Notes under the pieces: generated by a model | What the model was told of the DNA's origin: nothing | The model's database searches: none | What the model saw: the letters and a program-made list of their open reading frames with translations, nothing else | Translations under genes and position numbers: made by a program | Source: Ashinkailepas kermadecensis | Taxonomy: Eukaryota; Arthropoda; Thecostraca; Neolepadidae | Assembly (NCBI GenBank): GCA_034440615.1 | Contig: JAOTOM010004861.1 | Coordinates: 372,001 to 436,000, forward strand | Length of the DNA stretch: 64,000 nt | Direction: 5' to 3' | In this document: in pieces, positions 44,880 through 55,180 of the stretch | How the letters are laid out: the number at the start of each line of letters is the position of its first letter | Position numbering within the stretch: the stretch's first letter is position 1

Positions 44880-45500
44880 ACGTGGATTTTTTAAACATGG
44901 GTCAGGTCAGGTATCATATATGTTCTACACAATGCCATCTTATGCCGAATGTTGTTTGTTCATCATGAAGTTATATCTGAATTCGGTTTTCTCATCGCCT
45001 AAGTAGTGTGGCATGACATTGGGTGATCAGCCAATGACCTGTTATGACCCGATTTCGTGTGATCTGATCTTATTTGACCTTGTTCAACCTTGCTATAGAA
45101 TACTTTCCAAGCAGTGCAAACTTGGCGAAGGCTGAAGTGATCGACTTATCAATCTGTACATTGTCCAAGCGTGACATAAGGTCAGGTCACGAGGTCAGAA
45201 GCTGGGCAGCTTACAAAATGTTTCAGTATCATATTAGTTATTCTTGGAACACCATTTATGCACTGCATTAGTGAATATTATCGGTACTTCAGTACCGAGG
45301 GTGTTCAAGCGTGAACTACTTGACCTGACGATACGGCGGACCTGACCTGACCATAGGATTTTCGGATATCGAATAGATGCACACATCTTGTTCGAATGGT
45401 TTTGTTGAAGATACCCGATACATATATAGTCACATTTCCACGCCATTCCACACGATGAGGGTCATGCCACTCGGTTGACCTATTGTGACCTTTGTGGACC
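44880..45500. repeat. AGGTCA/TGACCT-rich segment, possible third element of the TTAA type
   Basis: Exact hexamers lie at 44904, 45035, 45075, 45179, 45184, 45192, 45321, 45343, 45476 and 45486. Overlapping AGGTCAGGTCA occurs at 45179-45189. Composition resembles the TTAA elements at 6226 and 33740. I could not find matching terminal repeats, so its limits are approximate. Confidence 0.5.
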
Positions 45501-45624
45501 TCAGCATGGCCGATGATGAAGAAATAAGGTGTTGTGATTTGAGCACCTGACAATATTGGTTTGCCAATGCCTTTTTCGTGTTCCTCCATATTGGCTATTT
45601 TTAGTTCGCGGGGGATTTAATTGG

Positions 45625-45695
45625 TGAAGCTGATTGGCGACGCTACATGATCAAACGGTAGTTTTGTAAACCAGACCAACCGACCCGACCCGACA
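45625..45695 (+). repeat. SINE 3'-tail fragment
   Basis: GATTGGCGACGCTACATGATCAAACGG and TTTGTAAACCAGACCAACC parallel the SINE at 39820-39885. CCGACCCGACCCGAC follows. No head is visible. Confidence 0.6.
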
Positions 45696-45856
45696 TGACC
45701 TACCTTGTCTTGACCCATTTCCATTATCAATACAAATTAATTCATCTATGTTTATTCTTGAAAAAGAGATGCCGATGGAAAACAAGTCCTGCATTTTGAG
45801 GCCACGAGGCCAAGGCAGTTCCTGATAGGTGCCGTTTTCCACGTAAATGTCAAAAT

Positions 45857-46270
45857 TCAAAAGAACATTGGCTGCTGTTGTTTCCCCTGCGTGTCCCTGT
45901 ACTCCGGCAACGGCAGGATCATATAGTGTTGCACGCGCCGCACGGATGTGGCGTAGAAATCCGGTGTGCGACGCCGGCCAGCGTGTGACGGATCGTTGAG
46001 TGTTGCCAGCAGTTCCGGTCCCATGAGCGGCGACATCGAGTGAACATTCTCCATGAGCCTGAGTGGAGAGCCACGGTGAACATGAGCCATCTCCCTTTTG
46101 AGCCGCCGGGGAAGCCTGTTAACCTCTGAAGAGCACCATGTTTGACTGGTGGTGATACTAAAATGAGTAGCATCGAAAAATACTTCGAACATGGTGCATA
46201 GCGTCCTCGTATCTCCCATCCCCCCCCCCCCCCCCGACATGAAGCGATACGAGCCATTCGGAACTCGCAT
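45857..46270 (-). CDS. Unidentified open frame, 137 codons
   Basis: ATG-initiated open frame with a mixed, non-repetitive composition, including FEVFFDATHFSITTSQTWC and MENVHSMSPLMGPELLATL. I recognise no domain. It sits between a SINE tail and a CpG island. It could be a decayed transposon or an exon, or open by chance. Confidence 0.2.
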   Translation of the reverse strand: MRVPNGSYRFMSGGGGGMGDTRTLCTMFEVFFDATHFSITTSQTWCSSEVNRLPRRLKREMAHVHRGSPLRLMENVHSMSPLMGPELLATLNDPSHAGRRRTPDFYATSVRRVQHYMILPLPEYRDTQGKQQQPMFF

Positions 46271-46379
46271 AGTACACAGCCTGAGAGATGCATCGCTTCC
46301 AGAGATATTGAAGAGGAAAGCTTTGATGCGATTCTCCCTTTCATAAGAGGCTGATGCCCAACTGCGGGATGCGGCTGGC

Positions 46380-46720
46380 TGGTGGCCGACCGTGCGCCGT
46401 CTAGACAGCGGCCGTCGGCACGTGCGCTGTCTAGACGGTGGCCGACCGCACGTGTGCTGTGCAACGCGATGGGCGGCGCCGTCGGCGGCCTGGATCGTCT
46501 CGAGGGCGGGGTGCTAAACTGGGCCTGACGCGCGCCCGGCGGCGGCTCACCAGCCGCCGCACGAAAACCTCGCGCGGCGGTGCGGCGACAAAAACGGTTA
46601 TGGGTCTGCCAGTTCGGCAGGTCAGCGGCCGGGGGTGCTGGGAGGTCGGCGGGTCAGGTCAGGTCAGGGCAGGTCAGCGGCTGGGGGTGTTGTGACTGTG
46701 TGACTCGTCTCACGTGTTGG
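46380..46720. promoter_or_regulatory. CpG island with short AGGTC tandem
   Basis: GC-rich block with paired GTGCGCCGTCTAGACAGCGG-like repeats at 46388-46445. CAGGTCAGGTCAGG lies near 46655. No CRE or donor. Regulatory role uncertain. Confidence 0.3.
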
Positions 46721-46737
46721 CGAGGGTCCGGCTGGCC

Positions 46738-47058
46738 TCGGTGGACTGTGCGCCACGGTGGCCAGTGATGCTGAATGTGACGCTCCGGAGACGAGTTCGA
46801 TCTCGGAGCGGTTCGAATGTCATGGAAGGCCCACATTGTGGTTAGCTCCTCCTCATTCCCTCCGAGTCAGAACCGAGCTTGGCCCTACCTACTAGTCATT
46901 GCTACTGCGGTAAGTAACAATCGACGTAATGTGATGTATTTGGGATCCTCCCGAGAATGGTGCTTCAGTTTCGGTTACAGTTGTGTGTTGGGCGCTAGAT
47001 AACCACTAGCAGTTCAGGCGCCCTTAAGCCCAAAGAAACAAACAAACAAACAAACAAG
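46738..47058 (+). repeat. SINE with (AAAC)n tail
   Basis: A tRNA-like start with GAGCGGTTCGAATGTC (B-box position) is followed by a body containing GCGGTAAGTAACAATCGACG and a tail GGCGCTAGATAACCACTAGC, AGTTCAGGCGCCCTTAAGCCC and AAAGAAAC repeated AAAC units. The CCCTTAAGCCCAAA end is shared with the other SINE tails here. Confidence 0.65.
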
Positions 47059-47161
47059 GTTACAGTTGTGCACTAATGTGCAGTACAAGCCACATCACGA
47101 ACATACACGATAACGATTTGCATTTTAGTGTTGACGTAAGCGATGTTCCGGAAGCCAGAAG

Positions 47162-47500
47162 TTAGGGCTCGGACATGCGCATCATGACCGAAAGCCTCCG
47201 TTTGAGGATGTTGCAGCCACCTGAGTTCCTCACATCTGGGAGCAGATTGTTCCACGTCCGGCAAGCTCGCGGCATGAAGGAGCGGCGCGCGAATTCTGTG
47301 CGGCGTCGTGGTACCTGGAGCTCACCGTTAGCCGTGGCCCTGGTGCTCCGTTGCGACACAGTTGAGCGACAGTTCAGTTGACCGCGAATGAGTTCTGGGC
47401 CATTGAACTCATTCATAATGTTGAAAACTGAGTGAGCATCTGCCTCGGACATGAAGTCCTCCAATTTGAGCCAGCCTAGTTCTGATGCCCCAGTCATGAG
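47162..47500 (-). mobile_element. Non-LTR retrotransposon fragment, ORF2 C-terminus
   Basis: The minus-strand frame has RRTEFARRSFMPRACRTWNN followed by LLPDVRNSGGCNILKRRL. This matches the motif order (R..F..R....WN.LP..V..S.....FK..L) at the C-terminal end of jockey/CR1-like LINE ORF2 proteins. The rest is missing. It is distinct from the CR1 copy at 34970. Confidence 0.7.
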
Positions 47501-48004
47501 CGTCGCTATGTTACCGTCCCACAGATGGTGGCTCGGCTTGTCTGGTGGCTTGGCTGGTCTGGTAGCTCTTGTTTTGCGTTAAATCCACCGACGTCTGATA
47601 GCGTGATGTGGAAGTGGAAACCGTGAGGTGGATCAGGTCGCGTTGGATCCACCCTCACTTCACCTTCAGACCGGGCGAAGGCTGATGGCCGACCCTGTTA
47701 TTTCTGGCAGTTCCTCTCTTAGCTTCTCGGTGTGATGTGTTGCCGATCATCTGCCACCCAACCTATCAATACCTATGTGTGCCAGATGTCATCGGCGTTA
47801 CATAACTCATGCCAGGACTGTTTTCTATTTCATTCTCGAGCTGATATTTTAGCTTCCTGAATCCCCAATGTCGGCAAGTAGGTTGATGTATCACCACACG
47901 TGTCACCAGGAATATTCTGAAGGGAGAGAAGAGGGGAACTTTTGCGCCTCAAATTATATTTCCGTTGTCCTAGTACGGCGCAGTCTGGCCCATGGTGCGT
48001 ACAT

Positions 48005-48380
48005 GGTCCGGCAGCACGATGGGTACCTGGGCCAGTGGTGCTGTGGGTACCTGAGCTGGTGGGCCGACGGTGCTGTGGGTGCCTGGGCTGACGGTGCTGT
48101 GGGTACCTGGGCCAGTGGTGCTGTGGGTACCTGAGCCGGTGGGCCAGCGGTGCTGTGGGTGCCTGGGCTGACGGTGCTGTGGGTACCTGGGCCAGTGGTG
48201 CTGTGGGTACCTGAGCTGGTGGGCCGACGGTGCTGTGGGTGCCTGGGCTGACGGTGCTGTGGGTACCTGGGCCAGTGGTGCTGTGGGTACCTGAGCCGGT
48301 GGGCCAGCGGTGCTGTGGGTACCTGGCCCAGCGGTGCTGTGGCTACCTGGACCCAGTGGTGCTGTGGGTATCTGGGCAGA
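48005..48380 (+). repeat. Minisatellite, 23-24-bp unit with higher-order blocks
   Basis: GTGCTGTGGGTACCTGGGCC alternates with variants carrying GAGCTGGTGGGCCGACG. A block of about 118 bp is duplicated twice. Confidence 0.9.
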
Positions 48381-49189
48381 TGGAACACCACCGGCTTGCA
48401 TCGGTCGCGTGGTCAGTAGCCGCCCGTTGTGTTGGCACCCCTCGGCCAGGTCATGGAGTCTATAGCGCTGACGCAGACGTGCACGACGATGTGGACCAAG
48501 ATGTGGATTAGAGGTGTCACTGTTTGGCACGGTGACACTGTGCAACTAGTAAAATGGCGCACGTTCCTTTTGCTATACCATATCAGAATTTCCTGTGCCA
48601 CTGCTATGCCAGTGCCGACCTATCCTTCATTGCAAAATTAGAGTACGAGTCCAAAATTCGCTTAACGCTGCACCCGGGTTTCCAAGGTTGCAAGTGGGAA
48701 AAGTTTTAGTAAAGATGCACGAAAGAGCCTTGAAATGTAAAGATGGTGCCGATTTAGTTTGGTGTGGAATACTCTTGCAGCTCTGCTATTGTTTGTGTTC
48801 TCCATCGATCAAGATCTTATCGTCCTTACTATGGCCATTTTCTTGCGCAGCTTGCCATTATCCAGCTTGCCGTGCGGTGCCAGAATGTGTTGTGCCCGTG
48901 CCGTACCGTGTTCCGCGCGGTGTTTCTCTCGGAAAACTCTAGTGTGTACATGGGTCTCGTTTTATGAATTTGTTGGCGGGGATGACATTCTTGATAGCCA
49001 AAGCTGCCCCGAGAACCATTTATATATAATGCACGTCCATAGGTTCAATGGTTGAGCCTGATTGAAGGGAAGGCGAACAAATCGATGACCGGGGATTAAT
49101 TATTGCGGGTGCGAGTGCCCCCTTAGCACACACAAAGTGACAACCTGAGTGTGTATATGTTGTCGAATTTTGCCAGCCTGCCACCGTGC

Positions 49190-49370
49190 GGGTGGTGTGT
49201 ATATCGTGACCGCAGAGGCGGAGGCCGCTGCCGGCACGGCCGCGTTGTGACGTTTCCATGGCGACGCTCGGCGCCGCCGGAAGTGGTCTGAGTGCACCGT
49301 GGGACGCGCGAGGGCGTGGGAGCGCTGTGGGCTCGGCGCGTCCACGGGTCAGGTCAGTGCCGGCCTGTCG
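49190..49370 (+). promoter_or_regulatory. Promoter-like CpG block with RFX-type X-box and ETS motif
   Basis: GTTTCCATGGCGAC (49252-49265) is close to the RFX X-box palindrome GTTGCCATGGCAAC. CCGGAAGTG (49277-49285) is an ETS consensus. The two are 11 bp apart within a CpG-rich stretch, as in many animal promoters. No downstream gene is recognised. Confidence 0.4.
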
Positions 49371-49574
49371 TCGGGTCCGACGGACTCTGAAGTCGCGCCT
49401 GCTTTGAACTCTCACTTTGAAGTCGCGCCTGCACGCAGCACTGCGTGCTGGTGCGACCCTTTCCTCGCGTGAGGAAGCAGGAAGCGACGCGGTGCCGGCT
49501 ACGGGCGAGCCGGCCGTGGAGCCAGCCGAGGACCGAGTCCGACTGGCAGTCCTGCCGTGATAGACGTGAGGAAC

Positions 49575-49775
49575 CTCCCTCCCAACTGGACTCCCGGGAA
49601 CTCATTCGTGATGGACATGGGGAACGTCCCCGTCGAGATCCCCGTCCACTCATCCGTGATGGACATGGGGAACTTGCCATCTAACTGGATCCCAGTTCCC
49701 TCATCCGTGATGGACATGGGGAACGTCCCCATCGAGATCCCCGTCCACTCATCCGTGATGGACATGGGGAACTTC
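49575..49775 (+). repeat. Minisatellite, GTGATGGACATGGGGAAC type
   Basis: CATCCGTGATGGACATGGGG plus AACGTCCCC or AACTTGCC recurs about 4-5 times; alternate units give a higher-order repeat of about 114 bp. Confidence 0.85.
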
Positions 49776-49785
49776 ACAAGATCTG

Positions 49786-50080
49786 ATTGAGTTTGATGGT
49801 AGTAGGTTTCTTAGATCAAAAGTTATAATGGGAGATCGTGCTAGTAACAGGTGTACCTGGCAGTGGATTTGGTACTTCCATTCGGGCACGTGAAGCTTAT
49901 GAGACTGGCTATGGGAACACAATGCGATATAGTTTCTTTATAGCTCGGGATGCAACACTGATTAGATACAGTTTTGTTTCGTCTTATGATATCTTGGCTC
50001 TTATAGGCTTAACCCACAGTTGCGCCGGCAGCTCTCATGAAGATTTGACACTTGACGGCTTCGTGATAACAAATGCTGCA
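49786..50080 (+). mobile_element. CR1-type LINE 3' UTR fragment
   Basis: GATGGTAGTAGGTTTCTTAG, GCTAGTAACAGGTGTACCTG and TCTTATAGGCTTAACCCACA match the 33.1-33.7-kb and 35.7-35.9-kb copies in order. It ends near GACACTTGACGGCTT without a clean octamer tail. Confidence 0.65.
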
Positions 50081-50139
50081 CTCCTCTGCGCTACGTGTTA
50101 CTGAATCTAAAGTTATTCGTGAATGCGGCCCCATCAGAT

Positions 50140-50300
50140 GGGCCGTTTCTGGCGCCGTGGCTCTTGCGTCAGCCCGAGACACCCCCCGCGCCGCACACGG
50201 ACTGGCAGGAGCGTAGGAACGCTGGTGACAGGTGGACGGACCGGCGCCATTTTGTCTCATTGGGCGCGGGTCACGAGAAGTGGAGGGGCCGTGGATGGAT
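50140..50300. promoter_or_regulatory. GC-rich block with a YY1-type core
   Basis: GGCGCCATTTTGTC (50243-50256) reads GACAAAATGGCGCC on the minus strand. GC-rich context; no exon recognised. Confidence 0.25.
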
Positions 50301-50589
50301 GGATGCGGGGAGGATCGTGGGTCGGTGGAGTCCGGAATCGACAGGAAAAAAATGACAGTGCTATGACGTAACGACACGTCCTATAATTTTGGATGGGCAC
50401 ACCCATGCACACCTCTTCTCATACTTCGGGGTCCACAAGACATTTTGGATCCATAATGTACATTGGATACCGTAGGCCTAATTAATATTGAGTAAGCTTC
50501 GACGTGGGACCCACACCTCCCCTTACCGCCACAGTCCAACCATTGGAATCACTAATAGCCGCAATATGGTGCTGATTTATTTGCAGGAT

Positions 50590-50640
50590 AAGGACGGGAA
50601 CGTAGCCAGGAATTGTCCACGGAGGGGGCTGATTTTTTTA
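50590..50640 (+). mobile_element. hAT MITE left-end fragment
   Basis: GGGAACGTAGCCAGGAATTG resembles the start of the 36054 element (GGAGCGCAGCCAGGAATTT). The remainder is lost. Confidence 0.4.
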
Positions 50641-50815
50641 GCCAGGCTCAGACTACACCAACTATTTTTTAAGTCTTTGGATTTAGGCCACTTTAGTTCA
50701 AAAAGAGTTCGTATTTTATTTTAAAAATACAGTTTTCTCCCTCTATCCTCCTTGGGTGCCAAGATCGTCGAATGCCATCTCTCCTCAAATTGCAAGTAAA
50801 CATGGCAAAGTGGTC

Positions 50816-51165
50816 AAGCAAAGGGCCCGTACACGTTCGTAATGGCCCGTAAGCATTCGTAAAGGCACGTAGACGTTTGTAATGTTCCGTAGGCGTTGGC
50901 ACCAATCCGTATATGTTCTAAGAGCCTGTAGACGTCATTAAGGGCCCTTAGATGCTTGCAATGACCCGCAGACGTTCGTAAGGGCCCAAAGAGGTCCGTA
51001 AGAGCACGTAGAAGTTCGTAAGGGCCCGAAGACATTCATAAGTGCCCGAATACGTTCATAAGGGCCGTACGCGTTCGTAAGGGCTCGTAGACGTTATTAG
51101 GGACCCGACAACAGCTATAAAGGTGTTGGCTTTTATACGTCCGCCATGGCGATCCCATACAGGAT
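50816..51165 (+). repeat. Dispersed satellite copy B with shared 3' flank
   Basis: Units of GGCCCGTAGACGTTCGTAAG fill 50816-51110, followed by the flank also seen at 24905-24995. It is shorter than copy A. Confidence 0.8.
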
Positions 51166-51349
51166 TGCGTACAGGGGCTGCGTCAGGGGCCCGTGGGAGC
51201 CTAAGGAGGGAGCTATGGGCTCAGCTCCCTGGTTACGTCCCCCGATGAGGTCCCTCTGGTTTCCGAATAATGAATAATGTATGCTTTAACCCGAAAACTT
51301 TGGTTTGCAATATTCGGCGCCTTACCGCGCGATATTCGACTTGTTCTAA

Positions 51350-52135
51350 CGTGAACAGTCCATTGGTCGGACAGAGGGCTGATGTCTCTGGTCGGGTCAG
51401 ACAGAGGGCTGATGTCTCTGGTCGGGTCGGACAGAGGGCTGATGTCTCTGGTCGGGTCAGACAGAGGGCTGATGGCTCTGGTCTGGTCGGACAGAGGGCT
51501 GATGGCTCTGGTCTGGTCAGACAGAGGGCTGATGTCTCTGGTCGGGTCAGACAGGGGGCTGATGTCTCTGGTCGGGTCAGACAGAGGGCTGATGGCTCTG
51601 GTCTGGTCGGACAGAGGGCTGATGTCTCTGGTCTGGTCGGACAGAGGGCTGATGTCTCTGGTCGGGTCGACGAGGGCTGATGGCTCTGGTCTGGTGGACG
51701 AGGGCTGTGTCTCTGGTCTGGTCGGACAGAGGGCTGATGGCTCTGGTCTGGTCGGACAGAGGGCTGATGTCTCTGGTCGGGTCAGACAGAGGGCTGATGG
51801 CTCTGGTCTGGTCGGACAGAGGGCTGATGTCTCTGGTCTGGTCGGACAGAGGGCTGATGGCTCTGGTCTGGTCGGACAGAGGGCTGATGTCTCTGGTCTG
51901 GTCGGACAGAGGGCTGATGTCTCTGGTCGGGTCAGACAGAGGGCTGATGTCTCTGGTCGGGTCAGACAGAGGGCTGATGTCTGGTCTGGTCGGACAGAGG
52001 GCTGATGTCTCTGGTCGGGTCAGACAGAGGGCTGATGTCTCTGGTCGGGTCAGACAGAGGGCTGATGGCTCTGGTCGGGTCAGACAGAGGGCTGATGGCT
52101 CTGGTCGGGTCAGACAGAGGGCTGGTGGCTCTGGT
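51350..52135 (+). repeat. Minisatellite, 30-bp unit, about 26 copies
   Basis: The unit is GACAGAGGGCTGATGTCTCT plus GGTCGGGTCA, with GTCTCTGGTCGGG and GGCTCTGGTCTGG variants. Since 30 is ten codons, frames stay open on both strands (RADVSGRVGQ-type peptides). One unit lost several bases near 51665-51715. Confidence 0.95.
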
Positions 52136-52139
52136 CGTC

Positions 52140-52260
52140 GGGTCGGACGACGAGGCTGACCGTCGTCACTCTGTTGCAGGCACACGGCCCGGTGTGACGT
52201 CACCCCGCCGACTGACGTCAGCGCCTCGTGTCGTCCACCGGCAAGGTATGTCACCGGGGG
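52140..52260 (+). promoter_or_regulatory. CRE pair and splice sites immediately after the 30-bp array
   Basis: TGACGTCA lies at 52195-52202 and 52213-52220. An acceptor-like CTCTGTTGCAGG (about 52170-52180) precedes them and a donor CAAG|GTATGT (GT at 52245) follows. This could be a small internal or first exon of about 65 bp. No protein signature. Confidence 0.35.
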
Positions 52261-53132
52261 CGCAGCAAGGCTGTGGGATAGCGGGTGCAGATTGTTTTCA
52301 TGATCTTGTTGGAAGCGCAAAAATCGAACACGTTGCGCAGGTAATCCGTACGATGTGGTTTTGCGACGCCATGGGTGATGATAAATATATGCTGATGGGC
52401 AGCCTCTTAAGTGCACTTGCGAATGCTGCTAACCAACTAGTGCGCCCAACTGCTGGTGTGCTGAAGCGGAGGAAAAAGAGCATGGCACGTGACGTGGGAA
52501 TGTATAATTCCGGCGGCGTGTTATGTACGTTTGGGCATGATGTTTTGCCTGCCTGGTACTGCCTGGTACTGCAGTCTAGTCGAGTAGCTAGTACACCTAG
52601 ATGGACGGGACCCCTTACCGCAACGCATATGTTATCCGCGAGGGTGGGGAGGAGAGGGAGGGGACATGTCCCCGCTCCAACATTTGAGAAAGCACATGCA
52701 GTGTTTTTTCCCCGTGCCAGTGTTTATAGAACAGGTAGTGCTCCCCTTGTATCATTTGCTAACAAGGGCATGTTTTCATCATTCGCTTCGATATCGAACA
52801 AGAGTGGTCTCCTCTGCCAGCCGCATTTCTCCCGCCAATTACGAGAGCGGGAGTTTGTTCCCGCCATGTTTCCCGCTATGGTATTGCCGCTCCGCGGTGC
52901 TCGTCGCAGGCCTCTGCGCGCGCGGCTCGTTGGAAGGACTGGGAAGGCTCACACAAGACGAGACACGTACCATTCGAAAGCTCATTATGTGCTGATGACG
53001 AATTCGTCATTGTTTTGTGCTATCGGTCGCTTTTTTGAAAATGTACTTTTGTTCGATATTGCAATTGTTTCACTTGACCGGGCGGGCTGCTTAAGCTATT
53101 GTTCTAACGTCTACAGCTGTCTTATTTTGTAA
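52261..53132 (+). other. Unusually long open frame without recognised domain
   Basis: The frame open in the preceding array stays open for about 330 non-repeat codons to the stop at 53130-53132. It includes HDLVGSAKIEHVAQVIRTMW. I recognise no family, and the later half reads like unselected sequence. A strong donor at 52245 would remove most of it from any transcript starting upstream. Confidence 0.25.
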
Positions 53133-53194
53133 GTATCTATCAGCTCGTCAAAATATAGACAACAACGTCCAGATGAGGGTGCACTGCCCTGGGT

Positions 53195-54020
53195 CACTCA
53201 CACTGGGCGCAATAATTCATAAAACCCTGCTGCCCCGTGCATCGGCATTACGTCTTGCTTTCGATCGTAAACGATCGTATAATCGTCCGTAACAACATGC
53301 CGGCTGGGAATTCGCCCCCGGGGCCGTAGTCAACGTAGACAGTATTTGATGAGGTATCGGATGCATGATAAAATTCAGAGGGCTAATTTGTATTAGGTAT
53401 GCGAGTCTAGTCTTCTGTGAAAGCTCCCAGACCGTTGCAGCCGCCGGGCGAGTGCTGGAATGTGGATAAATTACGGTTTGTTTGCACCTGGCTTGCGACA
53501 TCTAGCTCAAGTCGGGGCCTATGCAAAACAATGGCGGACGCCTCGATGCCGGAGAGTGCACACTAACCTAACGCAAAGCCCGTCCCCAGCTGCTTCTCTG
53601 CATACCATTGGTGCCCGTCCGCGGGCTGGGTTCGCGCCTGTCACACAGTGCACGGCCACTGTACACACTCCGGCATCGCGACCGGTGTCAAATATATTAC
53701 CAGGGCCGGACACCGCTAGATGGCACTAACTAGCTGCAATCAAAACACATAATATATACATTGCAGCGTTGTCTGACAGTTCGGACCTTCTGAGAGCCTT
53801 CATGGGGAAATGGACACACATTCCGAATACAAATGATTACTCTGGGTTTATCATACAGCACACATCTGGTCAGATATTGTCTCCGTAACGCGGGTCCCCA
53901 GGCATTATCGGTCGGGTGTCGTGATCGATTGCATGCGCGTATTCGTCCGAAAGCAGCATGCAATGCTAATGCATGGGGATCGATGTTTATGACTTATTTT
54001 ACCCACTGTGAGAGATCCAA
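53195..54020. mobile_element. Element with long diverged inverted ends
   Basis: 53198-53400 and the complement of 53835-54020 share ordered blocks: TCACTCACACTGGGCG against TCTCTCACAGTGGGTA, TTCATAAAACC against GTCATAAACATC, CCCCGTGCATCGGCATT against CCCCATGCATTAGCATT, TGCTTTCGATCG against TGCTTTCGGACG, and GCATGATAAA against GTATGATAAA. A nested inverted pair CGATGCCGGAG (about 53541 and 53672) lies inside. No transposase is seen. Confidence 0.5.
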
Positions 54021-54027
54021 GGCAGTT

Positions 54028-54072
54028 CGTTGGTTAGTTATTTGCGTTTAAGGGCGCTTCGACCAAACATCC
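54028..54072 (-). repeat. SINE 3'-tail fragment (minus strand)
   Basis: Complemented, it reads GGTCGAAGCGCCCTTAAACG then CAAATAACTAACCAAC, matching 57285-57332. It abuts a direct repeat of ATCCAAGGCAGTTC (about 54012 and 54069), which could be the target duplication of a retroposed copy. Confidence 0.6.
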
Positions 54073-54749
54073 AAGGCAGTTCAATATACTGTATAGTGTG
54101 TCTACAGTTTAATGAGGGGTCGATAGAAACCAAATCAGACAGCTGCGTAACCATATCTTGAGCAGTTGACCCGGTTAATCGAAACAATTGCAAAAACTAA
54201 CAAATATACTGAGGGGTGTCACTGTGAAATGTATTGGGGGGAGGAGGCAGTTGGTGTTTTGGGGTATTTTTTTCCGGAGAAGGGTGCCATCGGCTGAAAA
54301 ACTCGTTGAGCGGGGAGAGGGTACACTCAAGCGTTCCGGAAGGGCGTCTCCATAGGCTCAATGGTCTGAATTGGATGTCACTGAATGGTCTCAATAGTTC
54401 CTTCGGTCTGAATTGGGAGCCAAATCAATGACTGTGGGGAGTTGCCCTTTGAGCGCATACAAAGTGGCCCCTAAAACCCCTAAAATACGCTAAAAACCGA
54501 TGCGTGCTTGCGTACGTGCGTGCGTAACGTGTATAGGTATATATGTAGGTATGTATGTAGAAATGCATGCAGTATATATATATATATGCATACACATAAT
54601 ACATAAATATATGTACATGCACAGACGTGTATTTTTCAGCCATTCTTTTTCAATGGTTAGGTTAGCCCCGCATAGTCTTCTAGACTGATGGGACAATACG
54701 GTATAGGCTTCCGCAACGTTTAAGATGCACCGCTAATGTATGCATTGAG

Positions 54750-55180
54750 TCTGCAATTGACGTCATCGAACGTCGCGACGTTTGATGGCTTGTCGTCGAA
54801 TTCTGCGTGCCGAGTACCTCACTCCAGTCAGCCGCAATCGTGATGAAAATGGCGTGCGTCTGCGAAGCGTCGAGTGCGCAGCGGCGGCCGTGTCGCCGCG
54901 CCTGCGACACTGGCGCCCACATACCTGCGACAGTCGGCGACGCCAGCGGCGGGCGGCCGCCGCCAGGGGCGCAGGCGCGAGCTGTCGGGCGACAGCCGAC
55001 GACGACCTTGAGTCTCGGCTCGCCGCTCGGCGCGGCACCCGCCCGGCTGGTGCCACATCCGGCGGCTAGGCGGCGCTGGCATCGCCAAACCGTTTCCCCG
55101 CCGGTCGCTAAGGAAGCCAGACGGCGCGCGGTACCGTTACAAGGCCGTTCGCGCGCCGAGCGACATCTCTGGAGTGGTTC
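54750..55180. promoter_or_regulatory. CpG island with CRE
   Basis: TGACGTCA at 54758-54765, then GAAAATGGCGTGC (YY1-like core) near 54845, and dense CpG to about 55180. No minisatellite adjoins it. No exon recognised. Confidence 0.4.

Noticed and set aside
51382..52416. Frames of 207 and 279 codons over the 30-bp array
   Set aside because: Unit length is a multiple of three, so both strands stay open; the peptides are simple repeats.
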